This document shows positions 21,414 to 32,942 of a stretch of DNA of 64,000 nucleotides, piece by piece. A model generated the notes under the pieces. It saw only the letters and a program-made list of their open reading frames with translations. It ran no database searches and had not been told where the DNA came from. The number at the start of each line of letters is the position of its first letter. Within the stretch, counting starts at the first letter, position 1. Source of the stretch: Papiliotrema nemorosa (Eukaryota; Basidiomycota; Tremellomycetes; Tremellales; Rhynchogastremaceae); the NCBI GenBank assembly GCA_032158125.1, contig JASKOT010000001.1, positions 620,001-684,000 on the forward strand. Reading direction: 5' to 3'. The position numbers and the translations under genes are program-made.

Positions 21414-24400
21414 ATGGCTTTCTCCGCTGCGGAACTTCAAAAGGTGAGCACTGAACCCATTCAGAGGGAAGCCCGTACTTGCGACCGCTCTGCTGAGTGC
21501 GGGAATCTCAATCGTCGCCTTAAAACATCCCGCTGACTCCCAGCGACACGGTCTCGAAGGAGCGCCCGACCCTTTTCCCACTCTAGGGAACGGCCCAGCC
21601 CCTTCTGCCCCCGCTCCAGCTCGACAGACCAATGGCACAAACGGCACAACCCCCGTGGATACTTCTTCTGAAGATGCCTTCCCTTCCCTGGGAGCTTCTT
21701 CGGCTGCTCCGACCACTATCACCAAGCCTGCCATTTCCGCCTGGTCTGCCAAACCTTCCACTGTTAAATCGTCCAAGGCCAAAGCTCCAGGTGGACTCGG
21801 TCGATCGGGTCTGCCTACCGCCAGCTCTCACCCGTTCTCCGACTCATTCTCCGTCCGGGCAAGCGACATTGAATCTGGTAAAACTCTCAGTGAGGTGCTC
21901 AAAAAGGTCACCGACACCACCGGTGCTGTCATTGAATCGTCTACGCAAATGTCTTCTGGTCTCAAAACCTTCCTCATCAAAGCCTCCGATGCCAAACGCC
22001 TCGCCTATGCTAGGAAGCAAATCGAACGGGGCATCTCAAAGTCTGTTACGGTCACGGTAGAAGTCCCCATCACAACCCTCGGCACCATCATTGGGCCCAA
22101 AGGAGCTACTCTCAAGAGCGTCACCGATTCTACTGGCACCAAAATTGATATCCCCCGTCGAGACACACTGCCCACCTATGACGTCCCCGACAACGCTTCC
22201 GAAGCGTCTGAACCGGACGAGCCTCAAGTTCCCATCACCATTTCAGGCCCCTCTGTCGCGTGCAACGATGCCAAGGCGAAAATCCTCGCCCTCATCTCGA
22301 GCAAAGTCTCTCAAACGTCCACCTCGATCAAAAGTATCCCTTCCTCCCACTACCCCTTTATCGCCGGTCCCAAAGGCTCCAAAATCAAGGCGCTCGAAGA
22401 GCTCGGCAATGGTAATGTCCAGATCCACGTCCCCCCTCCTGCCGTCTGGAAAGCTCTCGAGTCGCAATCTGAGGACGCCCCGTCCGACCGAGACTTGTCC
22501 ATCAAGATCAAAGGTGAAAAGGAATCCGTCAAGAAGGTCGTAGAGGAGATTCTACGCAAGTACACCGAGTTGACCGACTCGCTTCGAGAGCTCAAAATTT
22601 CCATCCCCAAACGACAACACCGATTCCTCGTCGGCGCCGCCGCCGAAGATATCCTCTCGCAAACCGACTGCATCGTCGAGCTCCCCCCAGTCTCTGACCC
22701 TTCAGACCAATGCATCATCCGAGGTCCGCAGGCCAACCTTATCCCAGCTCTCACCCTCGTCATGGACAAGGCCAACGCCATCGCGGTGGAAATGGTCGAC
22801 GTCGTCGCCCTCCACCGTGCCAACACGTCCGACGCACTCAGCCACGCTAAACGAGTCCTTCGATACCTCACTCGATCCTCCAAGCTCCGATCCATCGCCG
22901 ACAACCATGGCGTCAAAGTCTTCCCTCCCTTCCCTTCGGTGGTCGCCTCAGGCAGTGTGGTCATCGAGGTTGTTGGGGAGGACAAGACCTCCGTGGCCAA
23001 GGCCAAAGAGGACGTCTCCAACGCCGTAAAGGCCGCCGTCCCTGCTGCCATCACCTCTGTCGAGATTGACCCCATCGTCCACTCCATCCTCATTGGCAAA
23101 AAAGGCGCCAAAATTGCCACCTTTGAATCCACTCACAACGTGACCACCGTCTTCCCCCCCGCTTCCGACGAATCATCCGATGTCTTGCTCGTCTACACGG
23201 GTGAGATACCCGCGGACAAAAAAGCCCGAGAGGCCAAGCTCAAGGATGCTCTCACTGCCGCCACCGCAGCCCTGAACGACCTTGCCAAGGACGCCGCGGA
23301 TATCAAGAGCGAGTCGCTCGAGGTGGATAAAAAATGGCACAGGTTTATCATTGGCCAAGGTGGAACGGTTCTCAACGCGCTCATCGGCGAGGAAGGTCTC
23401 GTGAACGTTAAAGTCGGCGCCAAGTCGGCTGGCGACAAGGAGGACGAGGTGACTGTCCGAGGCCCCTCGTCCGAGGTCGACCGGGTGGTTGCGCAAATTA
23501 AATCCATCGTGGAAGATGCTAAAAACGACGACATTGTCAATGGGTACACGGTCGAGTTCCCGGTGGACAAGAAGCACGTCCCTCACCTCGTCGGCTCCTC
23601 CGGTAGCGCCATCAACAAGCTCCGAGAGACCCTCGGTGTCCGTGTCAACTTTGACGACGATGAGAAGAAGAAGCGGGTTGTTTGCAAGGTAAGCTCTTGT
23701 GCGCGAATATCGCTCATACCAGATCGTGGGACGAAAAGAAGCCGTCGAAGAGGCAAAGAACCGACTCAACGCCCAGATTGAAAAACTCGAAGACGAAACC
23801 ACCGAGATGGTCAAAATTCCTCGAGCCATCCAACCTGCACTTATCGGGTCTGGAGGGAAATACGCCATTCGGCTGGAAGAGAAATACGGCGTCAAGCTCT
23901 CTTTCCCCCGAGACAAAGAGGCGTCTAAACCCGACGAAGTCACCATTCGAGGTGGACGAAAGGGCGTTGCCTCTGCCAAAGCCGAGCTGCTTGAAGCTGC
24001 GGCATTCGAAACAGAATCCAGGCAATCCCTCACATTCACAGTCCCATCCAAAGCGGTCGCATCCATTGTCGGCAAGTCTGGAGCTACCATCAACGGCATC
24101 AAGGACGAGACTGGAGCCCAGATCGACATTGACAAAACGGGCGATGATGGCAAGACGAGCGTGACGGTGCGAGGTGACAAGAAGGCCATCGCCGCCGCCA
24201 AGGCTGCTGTCCTCGCTGTCGCCGAGCAAATCGGCGACGAAGTCACCGAGACCATCACTATTGACGCCAAATACGTGGGTTATTACGCAGCGCGGGAGCT
24301 GACATCAGCACCGAACACTGATTGGTCAAGGCGGAGGGAGATTGAGAGAGACCATCACTAGCGTCGGCGGACCGGCCGAAGGTTTCAAGCAAGCCGGTCT

Positions 24401-25497
24401 CGTCAACTTGTAAGTCCACGGGTCAATGGGCTCTGACACCACAGCCCCAAGTCAGGCGACGAGAACACCGACGAAGTCCGATTGCGTGGAGACTCGAAAC
24501 TGGTCAAGGCGATCAAGGCCGAGTTGGAGAAACAGGTCAAAATTCTCAAGGAGACGATTGTCATCGGTGTAGTCGTGCCGCAATCGCAACATGCTAGTAA
24601 AATTGGACGAGGTGGATCTGCACTCCAAGATCTGCAGCGAAAGACTGGTGCAACGTGAGTAGCCACTTTATATCACGCTCACTCCAGCATCCACTTCCCC
24701 GGATCGAGGCAATATGGTTCGGTGGGCGAGGCTGAAAACCAAGACGAATTGACCGATGCCGCACCCAACGAGATCGTCAAGGTGATCGGTACCAAAGAGG
24801 CGACCTCTCAAGCTGCTGAGCAGCTCAAAATCTCCACCGAGCGAGCACCTCGACAAGCTGGTCGATCCACACCGGACTACCCGACGAGGAGTATCACCGT
24901 TGCCAATCGATACTACCACGCTCTGGCCGATCAACCAACCCTGATCAGATCCATCAGGGCCGCTGGCGGAAACATCACCATCCCTCAACCTGCCCCTCCC
25001 AAGCCGGTCATTGCCCGACCCATATCTGACGGTGCGACTTCGCTCGCTGCCAAGGCTGCGCGAATAGACATCGACGCGGGAGATGACGACCAGGATCTGG
25101 TTGTCGAGGGAGACTGGGAATTGAGAGAAAACACTCCCGAGGGTGTGAATGGCGAATTAGACTGGATTGTCCGAGCCAAAGAGGCCGACCTGGAGCGAGC
25201 CGTTGCGGCGTTTGAAGAGGCTCTCAACCACGTCAAGGCCGCTTCGCATAGTGAGTGTACCACCTAGAATGGTTCGCTGACGAATCAGTCGGTCTCTGGA
25301 CTGGTCTACCTAGGTCTGCCTTCCCACGGATCATCGGATCCAAGGGAGCCACCATTACCCGACTACGAGTTGAGACTGGGGCAGATATTCAAGTCGGAAG
25401 AGACGACGATTTGATCACCATCACCGGTGACCAGGCGTCCGTCTTGCAAGCAAAAGAGGCCATTGCGCAGATTGTCGCCAGGCCTGGGAGATACTAG
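21414..25497 (+). CDS. SCP160: Vigilin / SCP160-type multi-KH RNA-binding protein (1269 aa)
   Basis: Seven exons: 21414-21443, 21544-23688, 23723-24274, 24309-24409, 24445-24654, 24688-25250 and 25289-25497. The first intron (100 nt) follows a 10-codon exon (MAFSAAELQK), later ones are 33-38 nt. The protein is almost entirely KH repeats; I can see about ten intact GXXG loops, for example IIGPKGATLK, IAGPKGSKIK, LIGKKGAKI, IIGQGGTVL, LVGSSGSAI, LIGSGGKYA, IVGKSGATI, LIGQGGGRL, IGRGGSAL and IIGSKGATITRLR, plus degenerate copies such as LVGAAAED. The terminal block GLWTGLPRSAFPRIIGSKGA is characteristic of vigilin. Length is close to human HDLBP. The protein binds ribosomes and mRNAs at the ER and affects codon-dependent translation. 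Several long antisense ORFs over this gene are composition shadows. Confidence 0.95.
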
Positions 25498-26022
25498 AGG
25501 GGGTTGTACAAGGTGCCAAGAGGTAGTGAGAGCGTAGGCAAGTGGGATCTTCATTGCATTGGGAGGATCATACTCTGCATTTGAGCGATTGAAAGGCATG
25601 CAAGAGCAAATGTCATTGTCGTAGCGGGGCCAGCTAAGATGAAGCGGTTTCAGGTTTCAGGTTGCACCTTCATTTCGCTTTTCCGCCCTGCAAACAAGTC
25701 AGCATCCTCAACGTCCTCCCCATTGCATCACGTCGACAGAGAGCTGAATGATGCGCTGTCATCGCACCGCTCTCAAGATTATCCATGCTGATGCACAAGT
25801 CCAGAAGAAAAGTCACGGTGGTCGGTCGTTGATCAGGCACCATCACATTCCACACAAGACCAACAAGACTTCAGCCCCGAAGATCGAACATCATTCAACC
25901 CCTCCAGAGCTTCTCAAACATGTACTCGAGTCGTTTGTCATCCCACACCTCCTCTCTCTACCCTCTACTCATACTCTGAACCTACTGACTGACACATTCC
26001 CCTCTTTGGACACACGCTCCAA
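25498..26022. other. Intergenic region between vigilin and the next forward gene
   Basis: 525 bp. A forward ORF (25748-26047) overlaps the next gene's start but has no recognisable family or splice support. The region should contain the vigilin 3' UTR and the next promoter. Confidence 0.45.
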
Positions 26023-29000
26023 ATGGGAATCTGCTGCTCATCAGTGAGTTTTCCCTTCGAGTCTTCAAGTCGTACGTTGATCGTAAAGCCATACGATCAA
26101 TACGATAATTCTTGTTCTGCAGATTGCTGTCATTGCGACGAGTGCTGTTATTGCTGCGCGGCGCTGGATAGAGGTTGTTATCGGTGTCGATACACTTACG
26201 GTACTCGAGGTGAGTCCCCTTCGTGAGAGGTTTTGATCCGATCCGTGTTGTGTTCGACTCCACACGATACCCTCGAATTGAATACTCCGGACATGCGGTA
26301 TACGCATGTTCTGGGCTCTCCGGGCTCGCACTCCCCACAGGTCTTTCTGACTCAGTATCGAGGCCACATCACTGGTTGAACACCTCTTATCTCTTACTGA
26401 CTGACAGCTCCCTACCCCGCTCAGGTATATCCCGTTGGGCCCATCGTGAACCAGCCAGGACCCATCGCACCACCTCTGCTCCCCTACCCCTCGTACGCTG
26501 GCTCGTCCTTCGCGGGACCCATCTACCCACCCACCGCAGTCCCTGTCCCTGTCCCCATCCCGACCCCAGTGGCCGTACCGAGCGTTCCATACCCCTCACC
26601 ACCGTCGTTCCCACATTTCCCATCCCAACACACCGGATCATTCTCTCTAGGACCTGCTGCAGCTCAAGAACCCGCAGTTTTAGCGACCAGATCATCGTCT
26701 AGACGCTCCGACTATCGAGAACGAGACCGAAGAGAGAGCGACCTGAACGAGTACGAAGGTAGATATAGAGAACGACGAAGCTCGTCGCCAGGGTACTCAC
26801 GGAAGGAGAGACGATCAAGGTTGAGGGACAGGTCTCGCACACCTTCTCCGGAGTATCGCTCAAACAGCCCTCATCTACACGTGCCTACCCCTACCTACGG
26901 GCAACAACGAAGATCACTCGACGAACCTCGAGTACTAGGCACTTTCTACGAGAACAGTCTAAATGATCAGCAGAGACGCAACTCCCGCGATGACAGACCA
27001 TCAAGAGATAGATCTCACACCGTCTACTGATCAGCCGATCAGTCATCGCCAATCTCGATCTCGATCAAGACATGGTCAAACCGTTCAGATCCTCTCGCCT
27101 CGTGCTGAGCGCCACATGTCCACTACCGAGATGATCTATCCTGATCCTGGAACTGCCCAAGAGGTGTTTGAAAACGAACGAGCCAACAACCCTCTGCACC
27201 GTCGAGTGCCCACGCCTCATGTGCCTCGAAGAAGACGTCGAAGCGAGAGCATCGGCTCGATTCAGTCGATAGGCTCAGAAGAGAGCGATACGACCATCGG
27301 CCCGCCCAATGCTGGCGTCGTCGGACCTTTCGAACCTCACTTTGGCAGCGCGAGAGGTATTGGTCGTCCTGCCGATGCCATTGAAGTGATCGGTCTGAGA
27401 CGTAAAGAACCTCGACATAGAAAGTACGCTCCTCATCTGCTGAAACCGGCCCTGCGAACGGGGCCATCTCGGGATACGTTGCACCACTCGAGGGACAAAC
27501 CTTTACCCAATCGACCGGCCTCTTACATTGTTCCAGTTGGGGACAGTTCCATGTCGTCTTCTGGGTTTGTACACGTCACTCAGCCCTCACTTCGATCTCG
27601 ACCAGGTCACGCCAGGTCCAACTCGACTCAGTCTACAGGCCTTCGAGGGTTGTTTTCAGCCTTGACTATCGACCCATACACCGGATCCAGACCGCCATTC
27701 TCTCGACGAGGATCATCGAGACCACGAGAGTTGGTCACGCCCGCTGAAGATCTGTTCACCTACCTTCGTATTGTGGAGCTTCCACCTTGGACATCGTGGT
27801 CCGGTGAGCGGGAGCCCAAAAGGTCTACATCAAGTCTCGGCTTCTTTGGCTCGGGCAACAGATCGAAAGGGTTCGATGCGATGCCCTGGGCTTGGCACAG
27901 ACGTGTCGAAGTGGCAGAACAGTGTCGGCAAGCGGGAAGAGCGCTCATGTCTTGGCTGTCCGAGGGCAAGCATTGGGAAAAGGGCATCTGCGAATGTGAG
28001 TGGTATTGTCAACACGATGGTTGACTCGATAGGGCTAGACGATAATGTGCCGGCGGAGCCTATCGATCCCGCAAACAGGTGGGGAGCGCAGTAAGTCAAT
28101 CTGTCTTGAAATCTGAGCATTTTGACGGTAGAATTTTCGCATTGCCTGCCGAGGGATACGACACTCTTGAATTCTTCGACGAAGCAGCTGGTCAAGCGGA
28201 CGACTCTGGCCTTCTTAGCTGGCTCACTGGATCTGTGAGTGTCCCCTCGACGCCGTAGCCTGATCAGTCTAGGACGAGCAAAAACTCATGGTACAGGTCC
28301 TCCAGACCGCCGTCTCGGCTTTACACATGCTTCGATACTCCTCTCAGAGCTTCACGTATCATCTCATACCATCCTCATCTCATGCGCCGTACCCCACCTC
28401 GAATCATGCGCTCTGGGATGGGTTTGGTACGCTAGCGCTAGTCAACAAGAGCAACGAGCTGGATAGAGCTATGATAATCGAAGTACGTCCGCCGAGTGTG
28501 TGCGACGGAGCAACTTTGAGGGAGTTTGCGAAAAGTGGAAGACCGGAAGGGTGGTGGCATCTACCGGTGCAGTATTCAGTGGGCGAAGCGGGTCAAGCAA
28601 ACTTGTTGCAAGCTCAGGTGAGAATTTTGATGCCGGTGGACGCCAAGTGACCACTTAGGTCTACGACTCTTGCGAGCAGAATCAAGTGTACTTTTTCGCC
28701 GTGACAAATCTGAAGTATTGGGTGTTTGGTCGATTCGTAGGTCGTTTGCGGTATTGTTTGCACTTGAGACTGATGAGGCAGAATGCCAATTTTACCAAGG
28801 CATGGGTGGGACCCGTCATTGAGCGGAAGCAGCGGGATCCGAATGTGATGCAGTGTCTCACGGCGTGGACCGTCAGAGCTGTGGACGAAGTAAGCAGACG
28901 CCAATATATTGGTCATTGCAAGGCTAACCTGCTTAGCGACCTCGCATGAACGACGATCCATCCCACGCTCAGAACTCCCCTCAAGCAGATGCGTTGGTGT

Positions 29001-29392
29001 TCAACGAGCGAGGGCATCATCAGGCGCAATCCCAGTCTGCCCGATCTCGACATCATAGTCGACCCGACCTTCCGCGGATACAGACTTACCCTCAACCCGG
29101 CTTCAACCCATCCCATTCAAGCTTCACCTCGATGCAGGGTTATCCCATGACGCCACCACCACAATCCCCGATGGGCGAGTTCGGTCAGCAATACCATCTA
29201 CCCGGGTATTTCGATGTCCACCCTCAGATGGGCTCGCCCCCGCCTCCATTTGATCCGTCGGGAATGGGATACAACACTTGGTCGGCCGGTATACCACAAC
29301 GGGCCTTCTCGCCCGTGCAGCAACCTGGTCCGGCGGGATATGGGGCTGGGATGAGCTGGTATGCTGGTTTTGGCTGGCCCGGGATGCGATGA
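26023..29392 (+). CDS. Unknown protein: Cys-rich N-terminus, RS-rich middle, conserved-looking globular core
   Basis: Exons I can support: 26023-26071, 26123-26209, 26408 to about 27000, about 27000-27995, 28033-28090, 28132-28234, 28273-28617, 28659-28736, 28782-28889 and 28937-29392. The start MGICCSS fits N-myristoylation followed by acylated cysteines; after the first splice comes CCHCDECCYCCAALDRGCYR, then a Pro-rich segment (PVPVPVPIPTPVAVPSVPYP) and Arg/Ser repeats. The C-terminal third is more ordered (LWDGFGTLALVNKSNELDRA, VYDSCEQNQVYFFAVTNLKY, WVGPVIERKQRDPNVMQC) and ends in a Pro/Gly/Met-rich tail. The reading frame shifts between 26963 and 27030 and I could not place a convincing intron there. 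The first intron (51 nt) is in frame and could be retained. Family not recognised. Confidence 0.65.
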
Positions 29393-30893
29393 GACGAGTG
29401 GCCTTGTGCGGGTTATCCAGGTGGATCTGTTCAATCTTGAATTTTGTTAGTAGGTCTAGATCGTCTACCTGTGCTATAACTGTACATGCATTGCGGTGAG
29501 GTAATGAATATGCTGTCTCAACTTAGAAACCCTTTGGATTTTCTCTAAACGATAACTGAAGAAGTGAGCCGACATTCTGAATCTGTGAATCTGCTCAACA
29601 TACCCTGGTGAATTTGGGAACTAGATGAACGCTTTTCCTATATCCCTTTGCTCTCTTGTTGAACGTTGTATATTTATCTGGACGTCAACTCCCACTACCT
29701 GTCATAGAGACGGTCGAGGGCTCACCTTTTGGAGACATTTCATCTGTTGTCGGTAACAACAAGGCATCCGTCAATGCATCGCATTTCACCCCAGAGGCCG
29801 ATACTGCCGCAATGACCCTGTCCACCTCTCTCATCCTATCCCTCATATTTTGTTTCCTGCCATGGTTCATGGTTTTGGGTCGATGTCTACACTCAGCAAT
29901 TTGCAGTTCAAGTAATTTATTGGGATGTTTGAGTGATGACTTACAACATCCTCCCGCTTGCTGAGAGTGCAGTAGGGCTGAAAGAGAGGTAAGACGTAGA
30001 GGCGAAGGAAGATATAGCAGAAGGCCTAAACGCGCCGAAGCCGAGCATGGTGAAAATCGTCAAGGAGTGTGGTCTGTGGTGATTCAATGATACTTGTGAT
30101 CGAGACGAGTGAAATGGTCGAAACCTGTCACACGGAGTTGGTCCTAATGTCCGGAGCCACTCACACCTCAAGTCACGTGAGTCAAACCGCTCTGCGTGGC
30201 GGATTACCAGTGGGGTTCCAGGTCCCAGGCACGATTCCAAGGTTCAAGGGCGAGCGCCGGGTGGCACTCGGTTCTGATTATTGAATGGGAGGGGGGGCAG
30301 AGGCTTCCCCTAGAGTAAGATTTGGCTATTCAGAACTAATAATTCAAGCTTGCCAAAGGGATCAAGCACGCAGAGCCCACGCCCCACTCTCCGTCTGTCG
30401 CTGTGGTCTAGCGCGCAGATCAAACATGAGAGATGGGAAAGGCAAAAGCTGAACCCTCCCCCTGGGCCTCGGTCCTGGCTGTTTCGGTGCCTGTTTTTTT
30501 CCACCCCCCTTTTGCAGAGACAGAGACGCCTTCGCCTCGACTGCGTCTTGACAGGCAACTAATACCCTGCATCCGAACAAGATATCATTACTCGATTGAC
30601 ATCTCCTGCTTTGCAAGTCTATCACGCTTGATACTCATAGTCAGTCACCACTGCACCACCGGAAGGTCCACCCAACGGCGATCGCGACTTTGATCGCGAC
30701 CTTCTACCTCTATCCCCGGGTATCTGCTTCAGTTTCATCCGACCGATACTCGCCGCGCTTCTGTTTCAACTCGTCTTCACGCCCTGTCTCTGCTAACACA
30801 ACCTTGACCTTCTTCTACTCCCATCCGAATCGATCGATGGGAGTCGGTTGATATACCTCGACACCGTCGTGTCTCCCCGTTACCCATCACATC
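29393..30893. other. 1.5-kb region without a supported gene
   Basis: The longest intergenic stretch in the window, between two forward genes. I found only short unspliced ORFs with no family resemblance. It contains a G-run near 30289-30297, a TCACGTGA palindrome near 30173-30181 and a pyrimidine-rich leader from about 30700 up to the next ATG. It may be a long promoter or a non-coding RNA locus; the sequence alone does not say. Confidence 0.5.
30173..30181. promoter_or_regulatory. TCACGTGA palindrome (bHLH/Cbf1-type site)
   Basis: Second intergenic copy of the 8-mer (found within the stated span), about 715 bp upstream of the RING-protein start codon. Motif evidence only. Confidence 0.3.
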
Positions 30894-32618
30894 ATGTCAT
30901 CACCCACCACCCGTTCCAATAGTCCAGCCACTATCCCCGATGAGCCACCCACGCGTCGAGCCATGGTTGCTACTGCCATGGCAGGCATAGATCGATTCAA
31001 AAGGAGTTGGATCAGCGTCATGGTCCTCAAAAGCAGTATCGGTCTCGGACAAGTGAGGGCGACCCTCCTCGCGCACATGCATAATCGCTGATGATAGGTG
31101 GTGGCCCTCATCACGCTGCTCATACTGGCCAACACGCTCGATTCACCACTCGCGCCCCACGCTCGACAGACCGTACCCTCTGATGCGTGTCCCAGTCCAC
31201 ACTTGTTCCAAGCTTGGATAGGGGTGAACATATGTCGACTGACAATCTGCTGGTGTGTCAGTGTCTGGATGGTCATGCGACATCACCGTACACAAGCGCG
31301 ACAGAGAACCGACGAGGAGATTACCGCGACGTGAGCGATCTCTTGCCATACGATTGAAGAAATATACGCTAACGTCCCAGTGATAGACCTCGCACACCGC
31401 CGCACATCCCTCACTCGGATACAATGCCTTCCCTATCGCACTCTGAACGCACCGCATCCTCCACTACTCTCGCCGCAATGTCATCCTCATCGCACGTGGA
31501 TCGTACTCCGCCTCTCGTCTACCAGTCCAACATGGGATCCAATCTTTCGCTCGACGCCTTGGCGTGCTACAATATGGAGGGGAAGCGTCCCAACGTGCCG
31601 ATAACGAGTGCAGACCAAGTGGAAAGACTGCGTGATCTGCCATCAACACCAAGCTCTACTACCGTTGCGAACGATGACGTTTTGCAAGCAGCGAGGGATC
31701 TCCATGCCGGTCGGGAGACCATCTCGACAGAAGCTAGCCAGATTAATCCCCTGGCAGCATGGCTGGACCGTCATGCTCTCACGTAAGGAATGATCCGCTT
31801 ACCCCAAAGCAGAGGCTAATGGTCTCAGCATGTCCAAGTCGCTCGGACTCATCTCGGCAATCCTATTCATTCTAGGCAACATCCTAGTCTTCTACCCCAA
31901 CCCATCTTCCCAACAGACATGCTATCACGCCTCACCCATGCTCTGGTGGGGCGTCATGGTAGTCATCGCTATCGGATGGATCTTGTTCGGCCAAGTGTTC
32001 TTCGTCATGATCATAGTAGGGATCGGAGGTCAAGCCGTTCTTGTGAGTCGTACTAGCTCACAATGATCATTCCTCCTAACCTTCAGGCTGTCCTCCGTAA
32101 AGCCGGCTTGATCACTCCTCCGCCTGAACCTGAACCTCCTCGTGCACCTCTACCAGAGGTTCTCTTCCCGGCAGATTTGGACAAGCTAGAACTGGTCATC
32201 TACCTTCCTGATCCCAATGAACCGCCTATCAACGCAGACGGTGAGGAGATCACACCCGTGCGAGCCCCCATCGATCCCACGAGACTAGCCCATCGACCCA
32301 TCTACCTCTCGACTCACCGAGCCACGTGTGCGATCTGTCAAGAAGTCTTTGTGGCTCCCGTCGACGGCAAGACGATCATGCTCAAAGCTGACCCATTGCG
32401 TTTGTTGTGTTGCGGACACGTATACCACGTGAGTTGTCTGGACCGTGGTCTTTGCCGAGTCGCGCTAATAAGTCTAGAGAGAGTGCATTGATCAATGGTT
32501 ATTGGAGGGACACGGTAATTGTCCATTCTGCAACAAATCTGTTCGAGACCTATGGGACAAGTCGACGAGATCGGGTGAGAAAGTCAAAGAGAGGAAGAAG
32601 TCGATTCTCCGCCGTTGA
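30894..32618 (+). CDS. Four-pass membrane RING-H2 E3 ubiquitin ligase (496 aa)
   Basis: Six exons: 30894-31052, 31098-31330, 31381-31782, 31829-32042, 32087-32428 and 32478-32618. Four hydrophobic segments are visible: VVALITLLILANTL, ICRLTICWCVSVWMVM, LGLISAILFILGNILVFY and MVVIAIGWILFGQVFFVMII. A C-terminal RING-H2 follows at about residues 417-485, reading CAIC, then LLCCGHVYHRECIDQW and CPFC, completed only after splicing of the last intron (49 nt). The basic tail (KVKERKKSILRR) is cytosolic. Such proteins recruit E2 enzymes and ubiquitinate membrane or secretory substrates; the compartment and substrate are not evident from sequence. Between helices 2 and 3 lies a long Ser/Thr-rich loop. 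The RING spacing and splice phases are convincing. Confidence 0.88.
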
Positions 32619-32942
32619 GAGGGCGAGATGGCCATTTGGTCCGTGTATGGTCCACTGGATTTTGTATAGATGTCCTGCAATTCTGGGTCTTTGATGATAC
32701 GGACGTCCTGAGGGATGAACTGTTGTTGACATTATCTTCGCATGTGTAGAGTCACCATATTGAATCATGCATTTTCATCATTCGTTCATCTCCTCTCATC
32801 GCCTCGTAAAGTCGTTTTCTATGCCGTATCTCATGTCGTTACACGGTATCATAGCCCATCCCATGGTTGAGCAACGCGTACTTTCAATTCCGAAGGAGGT
32901 CATTTTGTGAGCGAGATCCATAACCAATACTTTGGGTAAGCT
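32619..32942. other. Convergent 3' intergenic region
   Basis: 324 bp between the 3' ends of the RING gene (forward) and the BTB gene (reverse). If the strong donor near the end of the BTB gene is used, that gene would extend to 32900. Confidence 0.45.

Noticed and set aside
22350..23132. 260-codon reverse ORF over vigilin
   Set aside because: Same reason: an open antisense frame caused by codon bias of the sense gene.
23173..24270. 365-codon reverse ORF over vigilin
   Set aside because: Antisense to a strongly conserved KH protein; its sequence is the reverse reading of repeated KH codons and has no intron or family support.
25748..26047. 99-codon forward ORF upstream of the Cys-rich gene
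   Set aside because: Overlaps the start of the spliced gene in another frame, no splice signals, composition not protein-like.
26072..26122. Alternative splicing at GTGAGT (26044) giving a hydrophobic N-terminal helix
   Set aside because: That frame meets a stop soon after the next acceptor (26408), while the Cys-rich frame continues into the long Pro-rich exon.
30225..30255. B-box-like ggttcaagggc suggesting a tRNA
   Set aside because: No matching A-box, no cloverleaf stems and the bases after the core do not fit the B-box consensus.
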